Below are positions 1 through 11,439 of a DNA stretch of 64,000 nt, piece by piece; position 1 is the stretch's first letter, and each line of letters starts with the position of its first letter. A model generated the notes under the pieces. That model did no database searches, was not told where the DNA came from, and saw nothing but the letters and a program-made list of their open reading frames with translations. Origin of the DNA: Ascaphus truei (taxonomy: Eukaryota > Chordata > Amphibia > Anura > Ascaphidae); NCBI GenBank assembly GCA_036426205.1, contig WSYH01001909.1, forward strand, positions 1 through 64,000, given 5' to 3'. A program made the translations under genes and the position numbers.

Positions 1-221
1 AACTAATACACTTCATGCTTCCTTGTGAAAACACTATTTTAATAATACAGGCCTAATGTTTGAGAAATATCCTAAGTATGAGACTCTAACAGTATTGTGC
101 TTAAACAAATGTTTATTACTTAATTCAATCATGTTTCTCACCATTTAAATAGGTTTCATACAAGGTATACTTAATGCCATCAATGTTGTGTGTACTCCTG
201 CAATATAAAAAAAAATTAAAT

Positions 222-300
222 ATAATATATAAATATATATATATTTTTATAAGAGAGATATATTTATATATATATATATATATATATACACACGTATTTA
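222..300. repeat. (TA)n microsatellite
   Basis: Nearly pure alternating TA with short interruptions, ending in a few CA units. The flanking sequence from 1 to 718 is AT-rich and shows no coding potential or recognisable repeat apart from this tract. Confidence 0.85.
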
Positions 301-718
301 AACTCATGCAGACAGGGAGTTAACCAGACTTTCACATACACACAGAAATGTAAGCGGGGAAAAAAACATTTCTTTTTGCAGGTGTGTTTTTACTGATATG
401 CCTGGCTAAGAAATATTTTCACACAGTGGCCTTTGTTAGTTTTCAAAAAAATACTATGTGAACGCATTCAAAGTCTAGGGATGTTTTTCACAAACGAGAT
501 AAAAGAAGGAGAAATGTTTCTCCCACAGTCCCATATCACGAACCACAACTGTTAACCCAATTAGACAAACAAATTCAATTGGCGTTTGAAATAAGGAGTC
601 AAAGTAGTTAGTTTTGTTGACCTTGACAAGGAAAAACAGGAGTTTGTTAGCCATTCAGCACATTCATTTTGATGAGCAAATAACACAGACCTGCACACAG
701 CTTTTGTGCTACTCAGAC

Positions 719-1387
719 ATGGCTGATGAATTCGTTAACAATATTAATCCCCTTTTAGGGTATAAGTACATGATCTGTGAAGCCATCTTGAACAGTCGCG
801 GACAGAAAGCAAGCACACGCCAAATCGATGATTTCATTCGAGCAAAATATCCTTATTACCAAGACCGTAAGCATGCACGGAATTTTAATTCCTCAATAAG
901 ATTCACTTTATCAAGTAATGACTTTTTTGAACGTGACCAGGATAAGCTACAACACACCTATGGTTTCTGGAAGATTGCCCCGGAAAAACAATTTCTCCTG
1001 AAAGACGGCACTTATATTGTCGTGAAAGGCATATTTATTCCTAATGGCAATAGCAATGTATCCGCTACTACTGATCCGTTTGAATCGATACGTGCTGCAA
1101 TATCTGCAGCCTCCATTCCTGAAACCCACATTGTACAAGAACAAAAGTACTATGATTATGTACCAAGCCTTTCAGCTGAAAATGCATTGGAATGGGAACC
1201 CGAAGAAATGAACCTACCTCCCGACCAATTATTTGAAGAAAGCAGTGGCGATTCCTATGAGCGCATCCTGGAGGAGATATGTGCCATACTGGATTCAGCG
1301 GTTGGGTTAAGCGTGGATGAAAATGCCTTGCATTTCTGGAGCGACCAGTTGCAGCCAGGCGAAGAGTTAATTCTAGAAGAATGGTAA
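719..1387 (+). CDS. Divergent forkhead-like (winged-helix) protein, gene A
   Basis: A 222-residue protein starting at the ATG at 719, which has a good context (gacATGG). The same frame is open upstream to about 614, but that part looks non-coding. Residues about 15-88 follow the forkhead fold: YKYMICEAIL for helix 1, STRQIDDFIRAKYPYYQDR for helix 2 and the following loop, NSSIRFTLSSNDFFER for the recognition helix, and YGFWKIAP where forkheads have the YW wing segment. The usual SIRHNLS core is changed to SIRFTLS, so the base-contacting His is lost and binding specificity is probably different. The C-terminal half is acidic (EWEPEE, EESSGDSYERILEE, GEELILEEW), like a transactivation or protein-binding tail. 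The terminal Trp codon sits on a possible donor (TG^GTAAAT). The gene converges on the Harbinger transposase at 4239-5542 and may be an accessory gene of that element, or an independent host-derived copy. The forkhead assignment is from motif reading only. Confidence 0.7.
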   Translation: MADEFVNNINPLLGYKYMICEAILNSRGQKASTRQIDDFIRAKYPYYQDRKHARNFNSSIRFTLSSNDFFERDQDKLQHTYGFWKIAPEKQFLLKDGTYIVVKGIFIPNGNSNVSATTDPFESIRAAISAASIPETHIVQEQKYYDYVPSLSAENALEWEPEEMNLPPDQLFEESSGDSYERILEEICAILDSAVGLSVDENALHFWSDQLQPGEELILEEW

Positions 1388-2840
1388 ATATAACAATCGT
1401 TATGCGTTGACTCTGCGTTTAAATTTTTTTTTTTTTTGTAACCACCATTTTCACTTTCAATGCGTGGATACAGCGTAACATTGCAGACTGCATAACATGT
1501 AGCGATCACAAACAAATTGTTTCCTAATACAATATAGTAGGACCTGAAAGAGTAGTACACATTGCTGACGGAATAAATATACGTACTTTCCTATCCCTTT
1601 AAACATATTAGCAACATTTTACCATTACTCTAACACATACCTGTTTTGTTATCATGCAACATCTACAACATTGAAAACCGGGTCCACCACGTATGACGTG
1701 GGACCCTTGTCATGGGCCAAGGCGTCCTTAAAAAGGATTAGTGATGTAAGTCCCGCCCCCAAGCGACGTGCGCGCCTCAAAGCCTATTGGCTGTCATGTT
1801 TTGTTATAGTAACGGTAACTGCAGTGTGTGATGCGTGCGGCTCAGTGTTTGTAGGCGTACCCTGGGCGTTAGCCGAATGTTAATTGAGTGGGAGGAGTGT
1901 TAGCGTGCGTTTCACGCTGGCTTAACATGACGTCACACGTATTGCATTTGCGCATTGTGTTATCGGCCGTGCTTTCTGTTCAAACACGTCTGTTTAAAAA
2001 GAATACAGATGTACTCGTTTAGAACGAATGTAGTTTCGTCTTCATTGTATTTGAAATAAAGATGTTATGTTTACTGGTATTTTCAACATGTATTGAACGC
2101 ACAACGTACGCTTTGTTTTGCGCATGCGCTAACAGTTAGTGGAGCCAAGCGTGAAGTGCGTGCGCACACAAAGATGTGCGCGCACATCTTTCAGTATACA
2201 GGCAACGTTCACTTCTTATACATAGTTATGCCTGCTACAAATTTAAAGAAACATTACATACTGATGAACAGTTTTACTTCTAACATATAAGTGACTGACG
2301 TGTGTATCTACACAATCATATAGAGCTGCGTAACGCGTTGTCACGGATGCATATCTAGTAAGGTGCCATCTTTGACCATCATGTGTTTGCTGTATTTCAG
2401 AGATGTCGGGGAAGATACAATCGGATCAATGTATGATTTCAGAAGAGTCTACCTTTATATGAGATGATTGTGAGGAGGAGCCACCGACTACTATACTACA
2501 TATGGAACTAATTTTATATTGCTTGCAGCGCTTATTAACAAACAATTAAAAATGTGATACCCTTATGCCTATATTGCATAAGCACTTAATTAACATAATG
2601 ATGTTGCAAAAGAGTGCCTCATGAATTTTTATTGAGTGTTCTTTAATGACTACTAACATTTTATGACATGGTGTGTTTTATATATAACAACCATTCCCAC
2701 TCTGCTAACACATTTGTGTATTCTAATATGTAATGGAACGTATGACTGTCGAAACTATGTAACAATAATAATAATAATATGAGCATGTTCATGTATAGGG
2801 CTGCTAGTTGTACGCAGCGATTTACAGACACATGTTTCAG
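1388..2840. other. Non-coding stretch, partly GC- and CpG-rich
   Basis: Contains a poly-T run near 1421-1437 and polyadenylation-like AATAAA signals near 1573 and 2055. Between about 1670 and 2200 it is richer in CpG and has CCGCCCCC and TGACGTCA-like sites, which could be promoter-like. A weak exon-like segment follows TTTCAG near 2400. I see no convincing protein. Confidence 0.35.
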
Positions 2841-3025
2841 CCTGAGGTCCCTGGCCCGTGGAACGTACAAATGTTTTTTTGCCGCATGAGGCACAGGGAG
2901 ATAAAGTGACTTGGCCAAGGTCACAAGGAGCCCACACCGGGAATTGAACCAGACTCCCCTGCTTCAAACTATCAGTGCCAGTGTGTGTCTTTACTCAGTG
3001 AGCCACTCCTTCTCCCAATGTAAAG
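2840..3025 (+). repeat. MIR/CORE-type SINE fragment
   Basis: The stretch reading AAAGTGACTTGGCCAAGGTC, followed by a GGGAATTGAACC block and a CACTGAGCCACTC-like end, resembles the core and 3' region of MIR-type SINEs in forward orientation. The 5' tRNA-like part is not clear. Family assignment is from memory of the consensus. Confidence 0.5.
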
Positions 3026-3029
3026 GACA

Positions 3030-4200
3030 CTTACAACCAAGTAGCCATTTATTTTTAAAATCTCTTGTTACATGGGTATGTAGATAAAATGGTTTGGGAC
3101 TGTAGCAAATAATGTTACTGGCCAGATGTTATGGTCCCCTCCAATGCATGATGTTCTGAATATGACATCACCATCATGTTATGAAGTACGTTTCTGTGTA
3201 TATTTCATTAACCTAACTAACTATAGTTTACTGTGTTTATTAATCGTTTAGCAATACATAGTATAGTCAATATGATGATATAAGCTACCATAATAAAGCT
3301 GGTGTTATCATTTGTCGGTGTTATACATGGATCCTACACCAATTGATAGAGACACAAACAGTTGTCTTAAAAAGTGTGTCTATGCTAGTGATGAATGTGC
3401 TCCCGTAAGTAAACAAATAAGTACAGTTATCCCCTTTTCTCCAACCACCTCTATATTACATTAATGGAAATTATAAGGAAACATACATAAAATGTGATGA
3501 AATGGGAGTAATCATTTTGTAATACAATGCACATGAAAGCTCAAGAGTAGCTAAATGCATATACATGATACAGAAAGTACATATATGTAACATTTGTGTT
3601 TAAACCAATATGTTGGGTTTTTAGTTCCAATAATTATAGGAAGATTGAGGTAGCCACATCTTATGAGAGATGTCAGCAAATATACATACCATGATCAGTC
3701 ATACTGCAAATATACCTATAATGCAAAGGAACAATATATAAATTGCAAACATTGACATGCCATCTTCAGTACCGTAAAGAACACATCAAAGTGTGTATTT
3801 GGTGTTAAATGTGCAACACCATGTATATTTAATGACATTCAAAATGTAAATCAGCCTGGTGTACACATCATCTGGATGTACATGTTACACTGCACCAATA
3901 ACATTGTATGTAAGCATACTAGAAGCATGAATGATTATGGGCATAATATGTGTTTTGTCTTAGCATAAGGAATAACACAATGCTAAAATATTATTGCTTT
4001 GTTACCCAAGTTGTATTCACATACACACAACTAAAGTACAATTGAAGAGGGATTATATAACCTGTGCAACAATAACATACCGGTGCCACATCCCTTTGTG
4101 CACACAGCAGAGAAAAGAAAGGTGTGCAACCCATATTCATCTGTGTCCTAACAGAAGGTTATATAAAGAAACATTATTGTTAATATAACATAATTAAACT
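3030..4200. other. AT-rich non-coding stretch with one possible small exon
   Basis: Mostly AT-rich DNA without long frames. A short open segment begins with ATG at 3327 (MDPTPIDRDTNSC...) and runs 26 codons in phase 0 to a consensus donor at 3405 (CCC^GTAAGT). It could be the first exon of a second Harbinger-borne gene, but there is no recognisable domain and no downstream exon that I can find. Confidence 0.25.
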
Positions 4201-4238
4201 ATAAAAGTAGTACTAGGAACATATGAGTTTGTACTTAC

Positions 4239-5542
4239 AAGAAAAAAATGAATTGATGAGATTCTGTCGTGTCTGGCCACCACTGGCTGTTTGTTCATTT
4301 TCAGCAGCTACATGGGTGGGATGCTCGTCTACCAAAGCCTCAGCTAGGTCTGACTGTACATTGTGCCTGAGTGCAACATTGTGCAAAATGCAACAGGCAA
4401 GGATAATATCAGACACTTTTTGAGGCTTGTATAGAAGAGCCCCACCAGTTCTGTCCAGACACCTAAATCTGGTCTTGAGTAGGCCAAATGTCCTCTCTAT
4501 AACAGATCTTGTAGATATATGGGCTGCATTGTACCTCTCCTCTGCTTCAGTTTGAGGGTTTAGCACCGGAGTCAAGAGCCAGGGCCTAATTCCGTATCCT
4601 GAGTCACCTATAATGAATGGAGCACACATAAGCTGACATTAGTGATCAAATTGTACAATGCCAACATTCCTAAATCAACATGTGTTTTGTGTTAGAACAT
4701 GTAAATATGTACTCACCCAGCAGCCAACCAGGTTCAAAATGTCCCTCTTCGAACGCATGGAAGACTGAAGAGTTCCTCAGGATAGAGGAATCGTGACTGG
4801 AACCAGGGAACTTGGGTACCACATGCATTATCCTCATCGTGGCATCACATACCACCTGTACATTGAGTGAATGGTAGTGCTTCCGATTGCGGTACACATG
4901 CTCACTCTGACTAGGTGCAATCAAAGCAACATGTGTGCAATCGATTGCACCCAGCACAGATGGTATCCCTGCTATATTATAAAAGCCAGTCCTGACTTCC
5001 AGCCACTCTGTTGCCTCTGTAGGAAAATGAATATAATTCCTAGCGCGTCTATTGAGTGCATAGAGAAACTGGGTCAAGGCCCGCGAGAATGTAGATTGCG
5101 AGACCCCGCCCACTATGCCCACAGTTGTCTGGTATGACGCGGAAGCAAGATAATGTAATGAGCACAGCATTTTAACAAGCCCAGGGACTGCACGACCTCT
5201 GGCTGTGAAAAAATCTAAATCCCCCCTTATCTCCTCATAAAGAGCTAAGATTGCTGCTGAACTCAAACGATAGCGACTTACAATCTCCTCCTCACTCATC
5301 CCATCTAACAGGGTTCTCTCCCTGTACAGACGCGGACGAGGCACAAGTTGTCTCCTCTGTCTTCTCCTCTGATCTCCTGTCCCTCTACCTGTCCCTCGGC
5401 CTGTCCCTCTCCCTGTCCCTGTCGTATCCGCGTCACTGTCACTGTCCCTCGGTGTGTCCCTACCTTGCCCTATATCATTCTCTTGATCAGCAAGCATGTC
5501 ATAGAAAAGAATGTTCCTGCGTCTCCTAAACATTCGCAACAT
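4239..5542 (-). CDS. Harbinger (HARBI1-type) DDE transposase, two or three exons
   Basis: Exon 1 runs from the ATG at 5542 to 4717, where CTGG^GTGAGT is a donor. Exon 2 runs from 4607 (after TTATAG) to about 4239, where TCTT^GTAAGT may lead to a small last exon; without splicing the frame stops at 4213. The phase (1) matches across the intron. The product is about 398 residues. The N-terminus is Arg-rich with a GTGRGTGRG repeat. The DDE triad is readable: D201 in GAIDCTH, D277 in GDSGYG and E313 in SVIERTFGLLKTRF, with 35 residues between the last two. No stop or frameshift interrupts the frame, so the gene may encode an intact protein. This nuclease would cut and paste Harbinger elements. 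Vertebrate Harbingers usually also encode a Myb-like protein; none is visible here, and the nearest other gene is the forkhead-like gene at 719-1387. Confidence 0.85.
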
Positions 5543-5589
5543 TTTGAAATGAGTAGCTGTGAATGAGCAGGTAATGTGCGTCCTTTAAA

Positions 5590-6485
5590 TAGGTATGTGA
5601 TGATGTCAGGTGACATAGTAAAATGCAAGGTGTTACATTAACATAATAAAGTACTTCTGTGGCAAGCTGTGTGCACTTGTTGTTCTAAGTATTTGTTGTG
5701 TGTATTCTGCAGGGAATGATGATATTTGGCAATGATGTGACGTGAAGCTTTGTACAAAGATTGCTTGCAAATAAATAGTTGCATGTGCAATGCATGTAAC
5801 ACTTGTGAACGCAAGAGTCAGTCATGTAATGAGACAAAAAGGCTGAGATTGACGTGGGAAAAGTTTTGTGTAACATGTGTAATTATCCATGTTATTGTGA
5901 CATGTTGGCAACAATGAATAGTCGTGTGCATATGCATGCATTTGTGTAAGGAGGATAGTTGCTATAGAATGAGTTTACAAGGTGTCCCAATGATGAATTA
6001 CTGTACATGTGTGTATAAGTTAGGTTGAAGTGCTTGTAATGCAACGGTTACAATGTAAACATGCAATGTGATTGAGCGTCCAATAAGTGACGTCATGAAA
6101 ATAGGGAGGACCCAAAAGTATATGTAAACATGAGAAGACAGATGTACATGAACGTTTAAAGATGCGTGTCACATTACAAGCATTGTGTAATGTAAAGGAA
6201 GATGAATATACTGTGTATGTGTGACATGTGTGACATGTGTAACATCATGTAAATAATTGTCGCTGAGTTGAGTAAAATGTGTGATATGATGTGAGGTTCT
6301 CCTTTAAGAGTGTAGTATAGTATTTTCCCTTGCCACATCATCACATGATGAGTAATGTGACCCGCAAATGCTGAAAACATGTAAAAGTCGAATGTTATGC
6401 AAATAAGACACATCAGCTGTGACACAATGCAGGGAATGCCCCCACACTGTAATGCAAATGACGTTTGTATTGTGAGCAATGAAAC
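5590..6485. other. Non-coding region upstream of the Harbinger transposase
   Basis: AT-rich, with repeated TGACATGTGTGACATGTG-like units near 6220-6245 and several CACATGATG repeats. It probably holds the transposase promoter. No coding potential was seen. Confidence 0.3.
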
Positions 6486-6489
6486 GTAA

Positions 6490-6881
6490 ACAGTACTATA
6501 CTGTTATACGTCCCCGCTCCATTGACTTCCATTGATGTACAGAAGATTTTTTTTTTCTAAGTGCCGTTCCGGCAGCCTTAGCGATCGTTCTCCCGTCCAA
6601 AATGCCAACTTTAGTTGGCGGGAGAAATCGGCCATAACATCTCAATTTCGTAGTGCCGATCAGCCCCGATAAGCTGTTTTTTTTTGTTGAATCCAGCCGA
6701 TTTAAAAAAGTGGCGATCAGTGTCGAAAACAGGCTTATCGGCAGGCGACTGGCCATAACCAAATTATCGGCTCCGAAACCTGGCGATATGAAGCACTTAT
6801 CGGCGCTTACTGAATCTCAAACCCAATTTTGGCTATAACATGGCCATATTTCCCTTATCAACGCTTACTGCATGAGGCCCA
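6490..6881 (-). mobile_element. Harbinger-type terminal region or MITE
   Basis: Read on the minus strand this starts GGGCCTCATGCAGTAAGCG and contains several interspersed short repeats of the form TTATCGGC / GCCGATAAG / GGCGATCAG. Clustered subterminal repeats like these are typical of Harbinger ends. It may be the right end of the element that carries the transposase at 4239-5542, or a separate MITE. I found no matching left terminus in the window, so the left end is probably upstream of position 1. Confidence 0.45.
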
Positions 6882-6885
6882 TGGT

Positions 6886-8500
6886 TGTTAAAGTATAAAG
6901 AGCATTTAATGATTAAAACAATTGCATCTACAATTGATGTAAAAGTATAATGGATTAATAAACAGTAGGTGAACTCCTATTAAATAAATGAATGATGGCT
7001 TCCAAGCTCTTGTGCTAAAAGAAGCCGTGCTGCTCCGCCGATGGTAAAAACTGAAATCCTACTCACCGTCCTTGAGTAGGACATGTGCAGTGGTACGGGG
7101 TCTTTTGCCAGGGATAGCCGCTTGCTGGGGGGTGCCGGACGTCCGTTCGTTAAATGCGGGGAGAATTCTTGATATCCTTGTGGTCTCAATACCAGCAAAA
7201 TGATTTCCAAGCGTCTCCTCCGCTGACGTCACCGCATAGGGTGTACAGCTACGGTGTCCCTGGATGACCACAAACCTTCCTACGCGTATCGAAACTCCTA
7301 TCCCATCCAAACAAGATATGTCTCTCCAATTTGACCATTTTCTAACTAGGTCCAATTAAAATGGACCATATGATAGAATGATATCTGAAAATATCAAAAA
7401 TATCATTATTCTGGCATTAATGAATTGAGTAATAGTCTGAGAATGATATATATAGCAAAATATCAAATTGCTTACAATAGATATATATATAAGTGTCAAT
7501 AAAATTTCTGTATATGAAAAATCTGTTTTATAACTGTGATTGCAATTGTTAAGTAACTATCACTGTAGTATGATCAAGCAATATGTTCTTACAGCCATGG
7601 ATAGTATGATCCTATCCACACTGACACCTTGATTATGATTAATATTAATATATCATCTAGTTATGGTGCATCATCTCCCCCTTTTTAAGGGTCATAACAA
7701 AGTAAGGTCCTGGTGTCTGTAATGTAGCTAGAAACATGCATAACAGTAATTTATATTTTGCTGTGTATAATTTATATTTTGCTGTGTATATTTTGTTTGA
7801 TTTTTATTGTGTAAGTCATATGCTTTTGTAAAACATTGTTTGTAAGTTCTTTGCAGTCACTAACGTTGCAGTCACATTTGTAATTGTCATCAGATAGATT
7901 CAAACCCTTCTCTCACTAATAACAGTGTATATGTAAGCAAAGCGCTTGATAAATTGGACTTCTATTAGAACTTTCAATCAATTTGGGTGTTCCCATTACC
8001 ATAATCCAATTACCGGGGGTATAATAGGAAGCATCAACCCATGTAGCAACATTCCCTGACGAAGAAACCCGTGAATAGGAGTTTCGAAACGCGTAGGAAG
8101 GTTTGTGGTCATCCAGGGACACCGTAGCTGTACACACTAGGCGGTGACGTCAGCGGAGGAGACGCTTGGAAATCATTTTGCTGGTATTGAGACCACGAGG
8201 ATATCAAGAATTCTCCCCGCATTTAACGAACGGACGTCCGGCACCCCCCAGCAAGCGGCTATCCCTGGCAAAAGACCCCGTACCACTGCACATGTCCTAC
8301 TCAAGGACGGTGAGTAGGATTTCAGTTTTTACCATCGGCGGAGCAGCACGGCTTCTTTCAGCACAAGCGCTTGGAAGCCATCATTCATTTATTTAACAGG
8401 AGTTCACCTACTGTTTATTAATCCATTATACCTTTTATATCAATTGTAGATGCAATTGTTTTAATCATTAAATGCTCTTTATACTTTAACAACCAAGTCT
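6886..8500. mobile_element. PLE-type inverted terminal repeat pair
   Basis: About 410 bp at 6886-7295 is repeated in inverse orientation at 8090-8500; both arms contain the block CCTACTCACCGTCCTTGAGT or its complement. The roughly 790 bp between the arms has no coding capacity. The right arm has a CTGACGA...CGAAACGCG motif at about 8053-8106, as in the other PLE terminal repeats of this window. I read it as a degenerate Penelope-like insertion made only of opposed terminal repeats. Confidence 0.55.
8053..8106 (+). ncRNA. Hammerhead-ribozyme-like motif
   Basis: CTGACGA, then a stem (AGAAAC...GTTTC), then GAAAC and GCGTAGGAAGGT. The order of box 1 (CUGANGA), stem II and GAAA matches a minimal type I hammerhead as described in Penelope-like elements. 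Stem III is weak. The copy in the opposite arm (about 7262-7300) has lost both conserved boxes. Confidence 0.4.
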
Positions 8501-8504
8501 TATA

Positions 8505-9700
8505 TTGTCCAAAGGGTAATACACTATTGTGGTGTTTTTTGCATTTCTCTTGTCTCCCTCTCTGAGGTTTTCACCTAAGAAGAAAACATTGCACTAGACT
8601 CTGTTCAATCCACTATCCCTCAGCGCCATAAGAGGTTAATCCACACAGGTCGTGGTACTTGCTGTGGTCCGGGGTTGGAGAGAGAAGAATAGTCGTAGTC
8701 CGTTAGACGAGGTCGTGGAGAGGAGAGAGCCGGAATCAAAATACTAGCCGAAGTCCAAGAGTAGAGAAGAGGCAGGTCCACGTACACGCATGGGGTCACA
8801 ACGGTAAACAGGCAATGTCAGGATACAAGCAAGAACTCAGGCTGCAATGAGCACTGTGCATAAATGAAGGTTTATGCTCAGCAACAGCTAGAGGGCTGGA
8901 TGGGTATAAGTAGGGAGAAGAGCCAATGGAAGAGAAGCAGAGGGGAATGGTTAGATGGAGGAGGAGAGCTGATAGGAGGACGTTACCTATGGTTCAGGTG
9001 TAGCCTAGTTGTGGGTAATCCACGAATTACAGGCAGAGCAGCGTGCCGCGCGTGTTTGAACGGAGTGCCTGTTGCGGTGAAATGTGCGCGCCGCTGGGAG
9101 TCCCTGCGTGTCCCCTGATGGTGGGCGTGACGCGCCTGGGAGAGGTAGAGCAGCCGCGACCTGGGTGGTCCTTTTACGCTTTCTGCGTGCGTCTTTGGAC
9201 TGCTGGCGTGGCACACCAAGGGGGCGTTGCCCAGGCGCGACCCTGACACACATGAGCGGTTCACCCTCATTGGCTGAACTGCTCACGGTTGTCGTGCGGC
9301 AAAATAGAAATGTCGCGCGAAAAATCGGCCTCGCTCTGTGGCCGTCCTCATTGAGGTTAGGACTTTTGTTTGCGGCGCGTGTGATGTCGCGCTAAGCATT
9401 GATGCGGCCTAATGGACTACATTGATAATTCTAGATAGATTGTAGATGAATTTAAATGAATTCTCATTTTGGCATATTAATAAATAACACATTTGATAAG
9501 AGGCTCCAGGGTCCATTGCCTCTTTTTATTTAGAGTATTGGACTTTGTGTGTGTGTGATGTTTTAAAACTTAACATGTTTCAGTTCCACATACTGTAATG
9601 TTCCTAATAATAACTCTCCTTGCTGTTTTGTAAATGATGCAGTTTATTTGTACATTTCCTACAAAATAAGTCGATGCTTGAAACTAATTTCATTCTTTTC
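8505..9700. other. Unclassified repeat-like, GC-rich intronic sequence
   Basis: Between about 8640 and 9400 the sequence turns GC-rich and CpG-rich, with purine-rich tracts (GGAGAGAGAAGA, GTCGTGGAGAGGAGAG) followed by a region open in several frames. It resembles the untranslated part of an LTR or other retroelement but carries no recognisable protein. From 9420 to 9700 it is ordinary AT-rich intron. Confidence 0.3.
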
Positions 9701-9710
9701 ATATCAACAG

Positions 9711-9833
9711 GAGGAAATGGATAGTAATCCCATGGTGTCATCACTATTGAATAAACTTGCAAATTATACAAATTTGCCACAGGGAGTGAAAGAGCATGAA
9801 GAAGATGAAGATAGTAAAAGGAAAGAAATTAAG
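9711..9833 (+). CDS. SLC12A7: K-Cl cotransporter exon (SLC12A7/KCC4-like)
   Basis: A 123-bp exon bounded by ATCAACAG and GTAAACC, 41 codons, phase 0 at both ends. It encodes [19 protein letters not shown] and then [14 protein letters not shown]. In KCC proteins this is the cytoplasmic N-terminal stretch just before the first membrane helix. The NKLANYTNL...QGV..EHEEDE pattern is closer to KCC4 than to the other KCCs as I remember them. KCCs move K+ and Cl- out of cells together across the plasma membrane. The next exon is at 48293, after a 38.5 kb intron filled with transposons. Confidence 0.8.
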
Positions 9834-11430
9834 GTAAACCAATACGTGTTATTATTTGTACTTTTATACTAGAATGTGACTTGATAAAGCATTAAAGAAA
9901 GGAAGGAGCAGCACCGAAGAAACATTACATGGCCATATCCTCGATGTATTGCAGAGCATAAAATCAAAATAAATTTAGTAGTTTTGAATGTTTATACAGT
10001 TGAACTCCTCACAGCTTTGCACAAAATGTAAAATTATATTTGAGTGGCTACAATGCTACTTAATTGCAAACTGAGTACTGTACAGTGTGCTTGTATGGTT
10101 TGCCATCTATATTCCTGTTACATATAAGGGTTGTTGAGTCAAAATAGCCTGAAAATCTCTAACTTGCAACCACTGGATAGAATCAAGTCTCAACATACTG
10201 TATTATAACTTGATAAATTAGCATTATCATCAAAGATTTGAGTTTAGTTGCTAGCTGCTACAAATAATATGAATATATGGTTTCATTTCGGTTGAAACTT
10301 AGAATGTGGAATAATAAATTAATACGTTACAGAGTAGATGAGGTTAAAAAAAGACCTACAGTACGTCCATCAAGTTCAACCTATGCTAAATTTAGACGAC
10401 AAATACTTTATCCTATATTTGTACTTATAGTGTATTGATCCAGAGAGAGGCAAACAAAAAAACTGTGAAATATCATCCTCTAATGATTTCTCATAAGGAG
10501 AAAAATAAATTAGTTCCTGACTTCAATATTGACTCCAATCAGATTACTCCATGGGTTAAAGTTCTTTCTATGCCAAATCTGTTTGACAATTATCCACACA
10601 TTTCCCCTATTCTATTATTATTTAAAAAATGTATTGTTTTTCTTTGTCCAACAACACTCATTTGTGGCTATATTCACTAACCGATGCAAAATGCTCTGCA
10701 CATACAATCTCAGAAGGGTTTTCATGGGTTAGCTAATCTAGTTATTGAAATCCCAGTTCATCTTTCCTTTAGAAGTCCTAAAAGACTGATCACTAAATAG
10801 GTTAAAAACACATAAGTAGGAATACGTACCTGAATTAATATAGTAATGTAGTGTATAAGGAAATTCTCCCAGTTTTTTTTATGGTTATATGAATTGCGTT
10901 TAGACAAAGCTGTTATTGCAAAACCAGTGTATTATAATATTGCTCATTCCCTTGGTTATTACAGCAAGTATTCCATGTTTCACTTGAATGTTATGTGAAT
11001 TGTTAACTCGGGTTCCCTTATTAAATTAAATCAAAATATGTAGTATATCCCCAGTTTATCTCAGACCTGTCCAAGACTGAAATTATAAATTACACACACA
11101 ATATTGTATTAGATTACCTGCTTCCCATATTCAAATATATGCATTTTCACACTGTAAATGGATTGGTAAGGCTTCACCACATCTTGTTTAGCAGATAATA
11201 TATAACGTACTACTGTTCTGACATACAGTATCCAATACATTTGTGTTACCAAGGTTATAGTCAAGGAAAACTGCATTTACTGTGGTTGTCTCAATTTCAG
11301 CATTTAAAAAATTATTTTTTTATATATTTGAACTAAATAATTTATTTAGAGTTTTTTTTATCTGAAACTCTGTCATTTAAAGCGTTAGAAATTTAGCCTT
11401 TGCCCCAAATACCATTGTTAGCCTTATCGG
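9834..11430. other. SLC12A7 intron, 5' part
   Basis: AT-rich intron. Around 10330-10560 there is a stretch (CCATCAAGTTCAACCTATGC and what follows) that looks like an old interspersed repeat, perhaps a LINE 3' end. Frames seen within it are short and of low quality. Nothing else recognised. Confidence 0.35.
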
Positions 11431-11439
11431 TGTTTAAAA

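Noticed and set aside
9005..9395. Several overlapping frames of 65-103 codons
   Set aside because: GC-rich sequence leaves all frames open. No domain or splice context supports any of them.
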